In this document: positions 32,221 through 43,822 of the stretch, in pieces
Layout: each line of letters begins with the position of its first letter
Position numbering within the stretch: position 1 is the first letter of the stretch
NCBI GenBank assembly: GCA_009599575.1
Contig: VWND01000012.1
Span: forward strand, 372,001 to 436,000
Source: Blumeriella jaapii
Taxonomy: Eukaryota; Ascomycota; Leotiomycetes; Helotiales; Drepanopezizaceae
DNA length: 64,000 nt
Reading direction: 5' to 3'
Program-made: the position numbers and the translations under genes
Notes under the pieces: generated by a model
The model's database searches: none
The model's input: the letters and a program-made list of their open reading frames with translations, nothing else
Told to the model about the DNA's origin: nothing

Positions 32221-33227
32221 TGTGTACGTGCGTAGGTAGCTTTTGGACTGGTGCGCAACGCGTGTTCTGGCCTGGCATTTTCAGGGAGATTCGGCAAAGC
32301 GTGAGGCGTGAGGCGTTAGGCAAGGTAAGGTAAGGCGTTGCGGTCGGAGGACCTTCTGCCCTGAAGTTGTGTGGATGTCTTATGGCTTATGGCTCACAGC
32401 TAATCGTTGGCTTTCATACAAGATATCCGCGACGTGTTTGCTCCTTTCGTCAATCAACCAAGCCTTTGCAATTCCAATATCTAAAATCGCGTGGTGTAGA
32501 ATGCATGGATAAATCTCCTTTGCGTTTCTACAAATTCTCTGTCTGTCTCTCTTGCCTTGTCTTATTCCTGATTTTAGTTAAGATAGGCCTTCTTTTTCCC
32601 TTAAGTTGTCAAAGGAATATTAGAAACCCATCTTAGCGAGCCGACATTTAAAACTACACCTCTTTTGCTTCTTGATTAAGCACTAGTAAACTGATGTTAT
32701 TACGCTAGCCCAGACTATGGTTCATGTTACACAGCGGATCCAATACAATTAATCTAGCATTTCCGCGGCTCTGGAAATGTGTAGATAGCAGAACACACAA
32801 TCGTGTAAGTTTGCTCATACATCGAGACTTAAGCCTAGCTCGAGCGTTGAATATCGCATGATGCGTAGGTGGTGTAAACAATAGCACTTGCCTAATTCAC
32901 AGCTTACAAACAGGTATGAGACCTTTGCGAATGCATATACAGGTATTCTTAAATCATCAAAAGATGCACGGAGTAGGCTATCACCAGATGCACCAGCTAC
33001 GCCTTCGAGTCTCGGCTCCGTTAGCTACAAGTGTTCTCTAAGTAAGTCAAAGCAATCGACAACGACTCGTGGACTAATTGCAAAGACAGCTTTCAGGCTC
33101 CTTCCCGTGTCTACCTCACTGTTCCAAACAGATGGTTGCCGCATAGGCTTTTATGTCGACCCGGGCAGTCACTCTGGTGACGCAATCAGAAATTCCGTAG
33201 GAAAGCAAAGGGTATTATGGACGAATT
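32221..33227. other. intergenic, likely old transposon debris
   Basis: No intact gene. The composition is lower in GC than the genes to the left. GAGGCGTGAGGCGTTAGGCAAGG repeats lie at about 32305-32340. The stretch from about 32880 leads into the integrase relic and may be part of the same decayed element. Confidence 0.4.
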
Positions 33228-33323
33228 CATTCACCTACCGCTTCCAAGAACTCAAATGGTAAGGCCGAGAAAGCTGTGGGAATCATTCAGAAGGCTTTGG
33301 AAAAAACAGTCGGGAGGTTTTGA
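33228..33323 (+). pseudogene. retroelement integrase fragment (relic)
   Basis: The frame starting at 33228 reads HSPTASKNSNGKAEKAVGII followed by QKALEKTVGRF and a stop. This matches the end of the LTR-retrotransposon integrase core (SPYHPQSNGKAE...V), including the conserved Asn-Gly-Lys-Ala-Glu with its catalytic Glu. Only about 30 codons are open and the flanks are interrupted, so it is a decayed copy. It is less AT-rich than the block at 50-64 kb, which suggests a different age or weaker RIP. Confidence 0.5.
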
Positions 33324-36300
33324 AGAAAAGATCGTCTTCCACAGATGCGTTTCTGGACTTTCCAGCGTGCTGCGACAGACTCATGCTCGTATTCTTTTGC
33401 CCTGTTGCATGTTTGGTTATGGCATTGTTGTTAAGTCCCGGATTGGAGGCGGGAACTGGTAAATCCTGGTGTAAATCTAACATCTTGATCTGAGACTCGT
33501 CCATAACTCTCAGCATATTAGCTGAAACTGAGGGTTTAGGATACAGGATTTGGATGAGGTACGCTCTTTCCCAGTTACTTAATCAGCTGTTCGTGCACTT
33601 GGATCCAATATAGCTATTTTGACCATGTTTAATTTAGAAAAGTACATTTTCAATTCTGTCGTGTTATCGGGCTGTTTACAAATGGGTTTTTCGATTTCGA
33701 TGCAAGCTTTAAAGGTACAATTGGGCCTTGTTGAAATAGTGTGTAGGTTCCGGCATTTTGATTTCCGATGTTGTTGTTGTTTCCAGAGCGACAATCTTTC
33801 CAGTTGTTTAGTTGTTATTGCGATGACTGTTGTTGGAAGTTATTTCCTTCGTATTGAGTGTTCTGCTGTCGGGTCTCTGGAGGAGGAGAAATCATTTGAG
33901 CTGGTCGTACAACCTGTGAAAAAGCCATCATCTGTCCTGGTGGATAGGTAGGATACATAGATATGGCGGTTGTTTTTGGAGGAGAGGGAACTCAAATACT
34001 CGAGTCTGTTGCATATGCAGATGTGGTAGACTTCGACATCTGTGAAAAGTAGATACATAGTAGGTGCGGTGCGCTTTTCCGTCTTGGCTCTTGCCTGATG
34101 TGTAACGCAGAACGAAATCCCGAGGTCGGATGAGTGTTTTTTACACTTCTTTCGGCGGAGTTAGCGGGAGCGCGAAAAATATAAATATACATGGCCAATT
34201 CACGTAAACCGAGCAGCACAGAACATATAACAGACACTCTGATTAATGACTGTTCGAAGTTAGGTTCTACTTGCGTGTCTTTCTCTTGCAGCTTCAGCCG
34301 TCTCCTGGCTGTATTTTCCGTCGTTTTTCACAGTAGCCTTCGGTTTTTTAATGCTTACCTAGGTAGACGTTTGAAGACGAAGGAATCGCAGCATCGCTCA
34401 CCATCACACTTCTGTCGCAACGAGAGTAGAGCCGCAGGCGTTCAGGAGATAGTTGCTATCATTCGACAGCGGTTCGGTGATCGATAGCAAGCATGCTTCT
34501 GACACTAGCAGTCGCCTGCTTCCACGTCCGAAATTCCGCTTGCTCGTGAACTTGCTTGCCGAAAGTCGGTCCAATCATGTCGAAAACCTATCGCAATCAG
34601 CACGTCAGAACTACTCGAGTATATAGACGTGCAATGTTGGCACATAGATTTCCTGCGCCCGGCGAGGCGCCCAGTGATTTCGATATCCCTCAGCGTTAGT
34701 GCTGTATGATACAAAAGTCAGTTATCGATAGAAAAAAAGGAACGATTTACTCGATCGTCAGGGTACCTTCCCTTTCGCCATCCGCTGGCGCTGATTCATT
34801 CGCCTTTCTATGATGACTCAAGTGCTCCTCCCGTGACCGGTGATGTGTAGGTTGAGCGAGAATCTTACCCTCGCTACAGTGCCTACTTGCGTTGTGTACC
34901 TGCACCTAGGTATAAAAGGAATTATACCCTTCCAAATGTAGGAAGTCCAGCAATGGCGGACGTTAATAATACCCTGGATTGAAAACGGGCATGGCTAAGT
35001 ATAAGAGTAAGCTATACTTGCAGTTGTAATCGTAGGTAGTATTTGATCATATACCTGCTCCTGTACGGCCGAGATAGACTGCTGCATCTGCAGTAAGTCG
35101 GTCAGTCAATAGCGATCCATACATTTGCAGCACCTTTCTTCTAGGTAAGACACATATAAGCGAAGTGTTTTGCGCCATTCCACTTTTCGGTTTACGATCA
35201 CAGCAGTGCGATGGAATGACAGCATCCACGGCACCCCCAACTGCGCACTCTGAAACTAGCTCAGGTAGTTGCTGTTCCATACTTCCCTCCCCGAACGAGC
35301 TGAAGTCATACGCCGATTCTCGCATATGTAATTCCCACGATACCAGCCAGACGCCCACCGCCCATCGATTATCGTGGTCGTTCACGACAAGCACACAACC
35401 TGACGATTTTCGTCAGATCCGTCTGGGTACAGTGGTTGCAGCAGGAAATCCACGCCGTGGTTAGTGGGAAGAAGGGGCCTTATATACTAGACAGATGTAA
35501 ATGTGACTGGGTATGGTGATGATATGACTGGGTATAGTAGTTCCTTTCTTCTTCCAGGTCCTTTTCAGTGTGAGTAATAGATAGCTTCCTCTTCAGGTCT
35601 GTTGCGGTTGCCGAGACCAATCTTCTTGTGACCTCTTCGGTCGTTGTTTCTCTTCTACCTTGAAGAGTAAGGATTCTATCGGGTATCTGAGGTCATAACG
35701 GATTTGTTCGCAGTTGCTTTTCCTCTTCCGTCGTTTCCGAGTGCGGAGACCTTGTTTCTCTCCAGGTTGAATTTGACTCGCGCTTTCCTTCCCACATGGG
35801 TGAGTCCGATACTCATCCACAGGGTTGCTGATGGTCCTATAAACGCCCTTCTAATTGCCGTTCAATTGTAGGTCTTGACGTGGTCTTGACGTGGTCTTTT
35901 CCGTGTATCGTGTGTGTATAGCAGGTTGAAGCTTGCAAGTAAAAGAAGGTTGAAGGCCTGTGTTCGGCTTCCCTGCGTTGATCGCCAGAGAAAGTGGTAG
36001 AAGTACTGTGTAGTCTGGAGAATCGGGGATGTATTCTAAGAAAAGATTTGGATCTGAAGCTGCGACTTTCCAACATCGAAAGAAGAAGGAGCACAAGTCC
36101 CTACTTGCTGGGGCAGAATCTTTTGCGCCTCTATCCAAAAACAAGCAAGCAAGAAAAAGAAAAAGAAGATTCCCGAGAGGCTATCGAGGCTCTCTGCCCA
36201 AAAGCTTACGAGCTTCCTGCCAAGCCACAACATGTTGTGTTTGAGATGAAGCGAAGGGCAGGAGTGCGGAACGTATGTCGAACACAACCGCCAAGACAGG

Positions 36301-37340
36301 CAGTTGATTGGCAACACGCAACAGATGAACAACATCAAGATCCATCGACAGCCAACACCTTACAAGCACCAGTTTCTCTCCCTGCTGCCCCGACAACTAC
36401 CGGGTGTGGTTGGAGTTCTGTACCCGGATCCCGACACAGTGCGATACAGTCCCGCTCCCAACCCCACCTTGTTTTGGTTGCTGAATCTCAAGCTTTACTG
36501 TACAGCATTTCCATCTCCCTCTTTGGGTATGTTTACTATATCAGACCCAACAAGACCAGATGTGATACAGGCAGCCTATCAGTAAGGCGACGAGGTGACG
36601 GGTTGATACAGTGGTCGACTTCTTTAGGTTTAAGAAGATGGAGTAGGATTGATCACCCATATCCATACGTCCTAACTCTCTACAAGAAGATGGCAGGGGG
36701 GATTTGGGAGTTGGAAGAGGTTTGGGTGTTTGTCTAGCGCGTGCTTGCCGCTTTGGACGGACGGGGGATTATGCAACCAAACACACACAGATCGGTTTGC
36801 CCTTGTCTTCATCCACTTTTATAAAGAAAGCTGTGCTATGCTGTGCATGATCGAGACAGGACTCTTCCGTATCAGCAAGTGGCAAGTGGCTACGATATGA
36901 AATATAATATCGGACCGAGAAAGCAAAGCGGTTGAAGGAAACAAAAATATCTATACAAGAGCCAAAGCGGATTCAAATCGATAGACAAATATATTTGAAA
37001 TCGAAACCAATTACTAAATGCAGCCAGCAAAGAACGAATGTAAAAGAATACTTATCTATCGTACAGTACTGTAAGATGGGAATCACCACCGCTCGCTGTA
37101 TTTGTGTGGTGCGCTCGCTGTTCTACAGTATATCGCAACCCCCCTTCCCCCGCCCTCTATGTATCGCTGCTGCGACAAAAAACCATAACAAAACCCTTGT
37201 TTGGCGCCACTTTTCCGTATGATTGAAAGTTTGGTATGTGTGTATGTGTACGGAACACATATCATTCAATACCTGGTATGGACTGTATAATATAATAAAT
37301 CACCATTGAAGCAGCTACTTACTGTATGATAGAAAATGCG
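33324..37340. other. 4-kb gene-poor region with possible LTR remnants
   Basis: No intact gene is recognised. Several 60-120 codon frames on both strands (for example 35047-35394 minus and 35994-36737 plus) show no family motif. The stretch 35470-35720 (TATATACTAGACAGATGTAA, later TATCTGAGGTCATAACGG) resembles the end of an LTR next to a primer-binding region, but this is an impression only. With the integrase relic at 33228 it suggests an old retroelement. Confidence 0.35.
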
Positions 37341-37354
37341 CATTATCTGTTTTC

Positions 37355-37388
<34 letters not shown>

Positions 37389-38460
37389 TAAAAAAAAATT
37401 CCGCGAATTAGGGATTTCCTAGTAAAAACCCCACAAAAGATCCTAAAAGTGAAAAAAAAAAAGAAAAGAAAAAGAAAAAAAAAAGCACAGCGATATATGT
37501 ACGATCCACACTCTGCGGCGCTGACCAAGATCCGATATAGTCGATCTGTGTTTCTTCGAGATCTTTTAGCGATGGCATAGTACAGTACTACAGTACAGTA
37601 CTACAGTACAGTATTACAGTACAGTACTACAGTACAGTATATACAATATGGTAGTTTGATATCAGTAACGGCCTTAGTTAGGGATCACGTGGCATACTGC
37701 CTGCATGAGCCATTTCTATATTGTATGTATATATATATATAATATATATATATATATATACATGTATACATATATATGTATGTAGATATATATATATATA
37801 TATATATTACATACATACATACATACATACAGACAGTTTATACGAGCTGAGAAGCCAAGAGAGTACATACATACATACAGTACGATGTAATAGTCGGAAA
37901 CGCAATTACCGACAAGCGTTCCGCAGGACATGCACAACGAAGGTCTTCACTTCTTACCCATCCATCCATCTATCCATCCATCTACCCATCCATCCATCCA
38001 CCCAACCATCCACCCATCTATCCACCCACCCACCCACCCCCTGTGCTCGTCCCGAGGCGATAGAAGCAAGACGCGACACCAAATACACTTACCACACCGA
38101 CCACACCCACATCACTTGCATCTGAAAGAACTTGTATTTGATTGGCAGTATCCATTCATTTAAGCACTTGTCCAGATCCTCACTCTCCGACTCTCTCCCT
38201 CTCCCGTATTCTCCGGATGGATGGAGCCCCTTTCTATGTATGTGCCATGTGCAAAGTGCAGAAGTGAAACCGAGACTTTTTTTCCGCTCCGGGACGTGTG
38301 TTGCAGATTTTCGAATGAGCTTGCGTAGAAGGGAAGAAGAAGTTGAAGAAGAAGAGAAGTAGAAGAAGAAGAGAAGTAGAAGTAGAAGAAGAAGAAGAGA
38401 AGAAGAAGAGAAGAAAACGAAGAAAAAGAAGAGAAGAAGAAAAAGAAGAAGGGGCGGCAG
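37355..38460. repeat. cluster of microsatellites (poly-A, TACAGTAC, TA/CATA, CATC, GAAGAA)
   Basis: In order: a poly-A run of about 30 (37355-37385); TACAGTACTACAGTAC units (37578-37640); a TA/CATA array with inverted symmetry (37722-37880); a CATC/CACC array (37956-38042); and a polypurine GAAGAAGAG tract (38330-38455). Lys/Glu-rich and Phe/Ser-rich open frames over the last are repeat readings. Confidence 0.88.
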
Positions 38461-38763
38461 GGGCTGAAAAAAGGCCGGGGAGTGAAGCTCGGGACTGGGG
38501 GGTGAGAAAGTGCAGTGTTCCGCGATCCCGTCCGATGGTGTGAAGTGGCGGGTTGAAATCCCAAATCTACCTTCATGTACCCCGCTCGAACACCATGCCC
38601 ATGTACTCATATCCTCGTCCCAAGAACCGCATGGTTTTGGAAGAAAAAAAAAAAAAAAAAAAAGCTGAGCACAGCAGGGAGAAGCGCGACCGACCAGCGA
38701 AATGGACGCTTGCAAGAACCGCCAACGCCACAAACTCCAAATCCTGCAGGTCCCGCACCCTTC
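38461..38763. other. 3' region of RHO3
   Basis: About 300 bp of ordinary sequence with a poly-A run of about 19 (38643-38662 on the plus strand). It should hold the 3' untranslated region of the minus-strand RHO3 gene. No other gene is seen. Confidence 0.5.
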
Positions 38764-39638
38764 TCACATCACATCGCACTTGGCGTCGTCCTTGGAGCCG
38801 GCGCCCTTGACGCTCAAAGCCACCCGCGCCGCCTCGGTGAAGGCCTCGTTGACGCCCCGATTGCGCATCGCCGAGCACTCCAGGTATCGCAGAGCGCTGA
38901 TCCGACGGGCGACCTCCAGTCCCTGGGCGTAGTCGATCATGTCCCTCTTCTCGCGGGGCGCCCCACCCTCGGCGGCTGCGGCTCCCTCCTCGTCCTCCTC
39001 GCCTTGCTCGCGCAGATCGCATTTCAGCGCGACCAAGACCAGCTTGACACCTTGGCAGTTCTCGGCGATCTCGCCCACCCACTTGGACTCGATGTTCTCG
39101 AGGGAGTCCTTGCTGTCGACGGAGAAGCAGAGCATGATGGCGTGGGTGTCGTCGTAGGAGAGGGAGCGCAGGCGATCGAATTCTTCTTGGCCAGCCGTGT
39201 CCCAGAGGGAGAGCTCGATGTGTACATTGTCAACGAATATATCTGCCATCACATCAGACCGCGCTTCGCGTTTTCAACCAGGCTCCCTCTGCGGGATCAG
39301 CCTTACCATGGACGTAGTTCTCGAAGACGGTCGGCTCGTAGACGGTGGGGAAGTAGCTGCGATGCCATCAGTCTCCTGATTCCATGGCGACGCCGTCGGC
39401 CGGCCGGGATCTACATACCCTCTCGTGAAGACATTCAGCAGCGAGGTCTTGCCACAGGCGCCATCACCTCTGTTCCGCACGATCAGCATCAGCGCGCCCT
39501 TCTGCATCCTCGTCGGGCCATTGCTCCAAGCCGAGATGGAAGTCCCGGCGCAAGGGCCCGCCCCCGCGGATGGGTTGGCACTCACAGCAACACCAGTTTC
39601 CGCTGCGTGGTCTTGTTTCCTCCCAGTCCGCACGGCAT
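38764..39638 (-). CDS. rho3: Rho-family small GTPase RHO3
   Basis: RHO3 is a membrane-anchored GTPase that directs polarised exocytosis and actin organisation at hyphal tips. Exons, from high to low: 39638-39586 (MPCGLGGNKTTQRKLVLL), 39469-39419, 39356-39307 and 39242-38764. All introns are GT-AG and phases agree. The product is 210 residues. The P-loop GDGACGKTS is at residues 19-27. The effector region is FPTVYEPTVFENYV (about 37-50). DTAGQE is at 66-71, followed by FDRLRSLSYDD. The base-binding segment is LVLVALKCDL, and ECSAM follows near the end. The C-terminus is CDVM, a CaaX box for prenylation (Met suggests farnesylation). The insert between CDLRE and KRDMID (GEEDEEGAAAAEGGAP) looks longer and more acidic than in typical Rho proteins. 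All three introns fall in the first 154 coding bases. Confidence 0.93.
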
Positions 39639-42020
39639 GATGACGGCGGTCCTTTGATCGCCTTGGGGATGCGTGTGCGGGTTGGGTTCGGTTCGGCGTG
39701 ATTCGGAGGGAAGATGGGTCTGCACGCGATGCGCTCGATCTCGACAGCGGCGTGGTTGCAGCGGCGGCGTGGTGACACAAGCTGACCGGTGGCTTTGCGA
39801 CCGCGAGAACGAAAGGATAGGGGGCGACGGGGTGAAGGAGGGAAGGGGTCGACGTGGCCGCGGTCGTGGCGAGGCCGTAAAGAATGAACGGTAAGGCGCC
39901 TGGGTCGATGGGGATGGGGTTGAAGGGAATTGAATTGAATTGATTGAATGGAATGCCTCTGTCGTCGAGCTGGGGAGAGGAATGGAGACGTGCAAGTGAA
40001 GTCCAGTCCCGTCGAGATGCACCTGGCCCGGACCGACGTCGGCCCGGGCATCCGCCGTCTGGCCCAACTGCCGCCAAGCGAGGAGCCAAGGTCAACAACA
40101 CCCCAGGCGAGATGTTTGTTGTGATAGCAGCAGGATGATATTAATCAACAGGAGATACAGTACTGTACAGTACCATAGAAACGGACCACAACACCACACG
40201 GCGAGCCCAGCAAATCTCCCGGTGCAGGCGATACCGTCTGGTACCGTCCTACGAATCCTCCTCCATCCGCCGCGTCTCGCTGTCGCCCTGCGTTTCCATG
40301 ACCAGGTTCGGTCATGGCGGCTCCCTCTCGCCTACAGATCTCAACCTCTCACCACACCAAGAGACCCAGCTCTGACTTGTCACGGTGAGGGCGCACTCGC
40401 TGCGCTCCCTGCTGCACCGGTTATGGCGTGTGCGTGACCACGAGATATCGTCGAGGCAAGCCGGGATTTGGCAAGAGCAGGGACCCCAACTGGGACGGGG
40501 ACGGGGACTGGGACCCCGACTAGCACTGGGACCCCGACTCGGACCCCGACCGGGACCAATCAGCGAACTGGTTTTCCTGGGTGGGCTGGTCATGTTGTGA
40601 TGGAGGATGGCATTGTCTAGTTGACATGCAACCCACGACATCGGAATCTGCCACAGCCGCCGCGCATGCGCCGCGCATGCGAAAAGCGCGCGAGCCAGAA
40701 AAACGAAGGAGGGCCGTCGGACGGGGCGGACCCGACGGCGGGGTGGGTCTGAGAGCGCCGTTGGCAGATCGTCGTTGACCGGAGCGAAAACCTCTCCGTG
40801 TCATGCTGTAATGGCCAAATCTCGATGGGTTCCCAGCCAGAAAGAAGAGTCTGGCTGTGAGAAAAGGGCTTGCGCTGGGCACGACGGCACGCACTTCTCA
40901 TCTTGGGAGGGCCAGGCCTATGTGCGATCGGCTCGCTCATGGGTGGGTGGTGAGTGGCGGTTCAACGATTCCTTCGACCGCCAGCGAGAGTGGCACTTCC
41001 TACATACATTGCTGTACGTACAGTACAGTAGTTATTTGATTGCTAGTACAATGACTAGTAGCAGAGGGAGCAATGAATGCACACGATGTCGTTGGTTGAC
41101 TTGTAGTTCTGACTATGAGGGTTGTGTACGCCCTTGTCCTTATGGAGCGCGCACTGCTACCTACTCGGACCGGTTGCCGAAGAGACCAGTCACGTGTCTA
41201 AACGTGACACTGATTGGAGCAGCACACTTAACTTTGTTATAGAAAGCCGGGAGTCTAATCTATCCTCGCCCAAGTGCGTAGCGGTGGTAGCCGCTACATA
41301 TCACAATGGAATCTGATCACTAAAATGCCAACAAAATGCCGACTTGTCGAAGTCAACACAGCCTTGATGTCTATGGGAAGGGCAAGAAGTGTCACGTGAC
41401 CAAGCATGACATAAACGTCACGTGGTAGCGCACCTGCCTGCGCACCACCACCCCATACATATCCTTGCACTCGTACACTGACAGTAGTACATACATTCAT
41501 ATAATTCCGGAAGCGTCACATGACTGACCAGCTTCAAGAATGTCACAGTATGATAACACTGGGAAGGATATCATACAGTAACACCGTCTGGGTATGCGCT
41601 GAAAGGTCAAGATACCTAAGGTAGGTAAGTTTTGACTCCGTAGAGAATCCGAAACGCTGCTCCCAGTACCGTTTATCTCAGACAGGATTTACACTCAGCT
41701 CAAGAACTGTTGTAGTGACTAACAAATGCGCGATGTTTGCGGCCGGAGGCAATTCTTCTGCTTCTCCTGCTTGGAAAGCGAGATACATGAAGTGTTGGAA
41801 TATTAGACACGTACGTGCTTTTCGCGTGATGGCACGGAGTGTAGTGCACACCAGGGAAGGCTCTTTTTGCATACAACCTGCGTTTGCAACGATTATAATC
41901 AGATACGACGACTGCGTTGCAATACTGTTATTTGGCCTGTTTCACGCCCTCTCTGTGATACCAATAAATAATAAAGTATTGCACATTCAGGTGAAATTTT
42001 GGTGTGGTGGTGAGTTATTT
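39639..42020. other. intergenic, upstream of RHO3, no gene seen
   Basis: The first few hundred bases should hold the RHO3 promoter. It contains GGGAC(C/G)GGGAC-type repeats (about 40483-40556), TACAGTAC palindromes (about 40155-40170 and 41018-41030) and several TCACGTGAC-like sites near 41190 and 41395-41425. Overlapping open frames have no domains. Confidence 0.5.
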
Positions 42021-42024
42021 TAAC

Positions 42025-42120
42025 CTCAGGTCTTGAACTCAGGTCTTGAACTCAGGTCTTGAACTCAGGTCTTGAACTCAGTTTTGAACTCAGGTCTTGA
42101 ACTCAGGTCTTGAACTCAAG
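42025..42120. repeat. 13-bp minisatellite AGGTCTTGAACTC, about seven copies
   Basis: The unit AGGTCTTGAACTC is repeated about seven times, with one shortened copy (AGTTTTGAACTC) and a divergent last copy (AAGTCTCAAGCGC). Confidence 0.93.
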
Positions 42121-42984
42121 TCTCAAGCGCAGGTCATGTATATCAGTAAATGTAAATCGAAACACACCACCAACCATCTGCCACTTCCCCACGCCTCCAT
42201 CCACCGATCCATTACTGTACACCGAAAACCACCAAAATACATCCCTTCATCCACCCATCCACCCAACCAGCCAGCATATTTCCCAACTCCAAGAAGACGC
42301 CACCCCAAAATGCACTATCTAGCCTTCACCGTACAGCACCGTGCCATATCTCCATATACAATACAGTATATACAGTAAAAAGCCAGAGAAAGAAAAACCC
42401 ACCCCTCCAAGTCCGCTGCCCTCGCCCTCGCCCTCGCCCTCGCCAACGCCATGTCATCTCATCTCCGAGTTCACCGATACACGAAAGCTCGTGATACGTC
42501 GTCGGGGTTTGGAAACGCGCAATCTGCTTTCTTAAGAACTTGAAAATAAATGAATTATATGTACAGTATAATATACGTGCGCGAGGTGTGGTTTTGAAGA
42601 GCGGATTTCCGGTTTTTTTTTTTTTTTTTTTTTTTTTTTTGGGAATGAGAGAGATAGGCATCGCAAGTTTATTGTGTTATGTGTAGCGCATGCCCGACGC
42701 CTAAACGCGCCTGGCTTGGACCGCCCACGCCTATGACGTTCAGAATGGCGATTCGTGTACTGTAGGACAAGAAAGGAAAAGAAAGAGAGGGCTGCTAGAC
42801 GTGGTGTGACTCATGGGTGAGTCACGTGGCTGGATGGGTGGATGGGTGGTTGCTCAGGCGACCGACCGATTGACCGGTCCGAGCGAGTAGCACGCGCTCC
42901 TCCGTGAGAGGGCGCATTTAACGTTTATCGTTAATACTGTACGTATTATATTCTGTACGTACTATAGGTACCTAATATTATAAC
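42121..42984. other. intergenic, no gene seen
   Basis: It contains a CTCGCC hexamer run (about 42418-42445), a poly-T run of about 27 (42614-42640) and a GGATGGGTGGATGG patch (about 42831-42850). Confidence 0.5.
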
Positions 42985-43360
42985 AAGTCAACCAACCAAC
43001 CAAGTCGACCAAGTCAACCAACCAACCAAGTCAACCAAGTCAACCAAGTCAACCAAGTCAACCAAGTCAACCAAGTCAACCAACCAACCAACCAACCAAC
43101 CACGTCATTTTACATTCTCCATTCCTCCCTCTACCTACTCGTCATAGTACCTACTCGTCATAATACCTACTCGTCATAATACCTACTCGTCATTGTACCT
43201 ATATACATAGTACCTATATGCATAGCACCTATGTACCTAGCACCTACATACCTATATTATACTGTATATATTGTTTTTATTATACCGTATATGCTGTACT
43301 GTATATACTGTACTGTATATACTGTACATGCTGTACTGTATATACTGTATATGCTGTACT
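42985..43360. repeat. AACCAACCAAGTC array, ACCTACTCGTCATA array and TACTGTATATAC array
   Basis: Three adjoining arrays: AGTCAACCA(ACCA) units (42985-43104); 15-16-bp ACCTACTCGTCATAAT units (about 43134-43195) with GTACCTATATACATA variants; and CTGTACTGTATATA units (about 43262-43360). Confidence 0.9.
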
Positions 43361-43618
43361 AGCAATACCAAAAAAGAGAGATCAAAGAAATGAAGGAAGG
43401 AAAAGAGAGAAAAAGAGAAAGAAAAACAGCAGATCTGGGTTAGATACGTATAGGCTAGCTGGATTAAGGAATGAATAAATGAACGGTTCTTTGCGAATGA
43501 ATAAACGGCTTTGTTGCGTCCCGGGGAGGGGGTGCGACTGTGAATAAAGCGTTGGTTCTGCGGACTTTTCTTCGTTTTGGAATTGGATTGGTTGGATTGG
43601 CTGGCTTGGTTGGTTGTG
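43361..43618. other. spacer, no gene seen
   Basis: Purine-rich sequence (AAGAGAGAAAAAGAG) followed by ordinary sequence. Nothing is recognised. Confidence 0.4.
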
Positions 43619-43822
43619 ATATGTTGTGTTGTGTTGTGTTGTGTTGTGTTGTGTTGTGTTGTGTTATGTTGTGTTGTATTGTGTTGTATTGTATTGTGTT
43701 GTATTGTATTGTGTTGTATTGTATTGTGTTTACGGATAGACAGATAGACAGATAGGCAGACAGATAGGCAGATAGATAGGCAGACAGACAGACAGATAGA
43801 CAGGCAGATAGACAGGCAGGTA
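43619..43822. repeat. TGTTG pentamer array followed by GACAGATAGGCA array
   Basis: TGTGT/TGTTG pentamers run from about 43619 to 43732 with G-to-A variants (TGTAT) in the second half. They are followed by GACA/GATA/GGCA tetramers to about 43822. The Cys/Val/Leu-rich open frame over the first part is a repeat reading. Confidence 0.92.

Noticed and set aside
35994..36737. 247-codon plus-strand frame
   Set aside because: No family signature; it sits in a region that looks like old retroelement debris, and two other frames overlap it.
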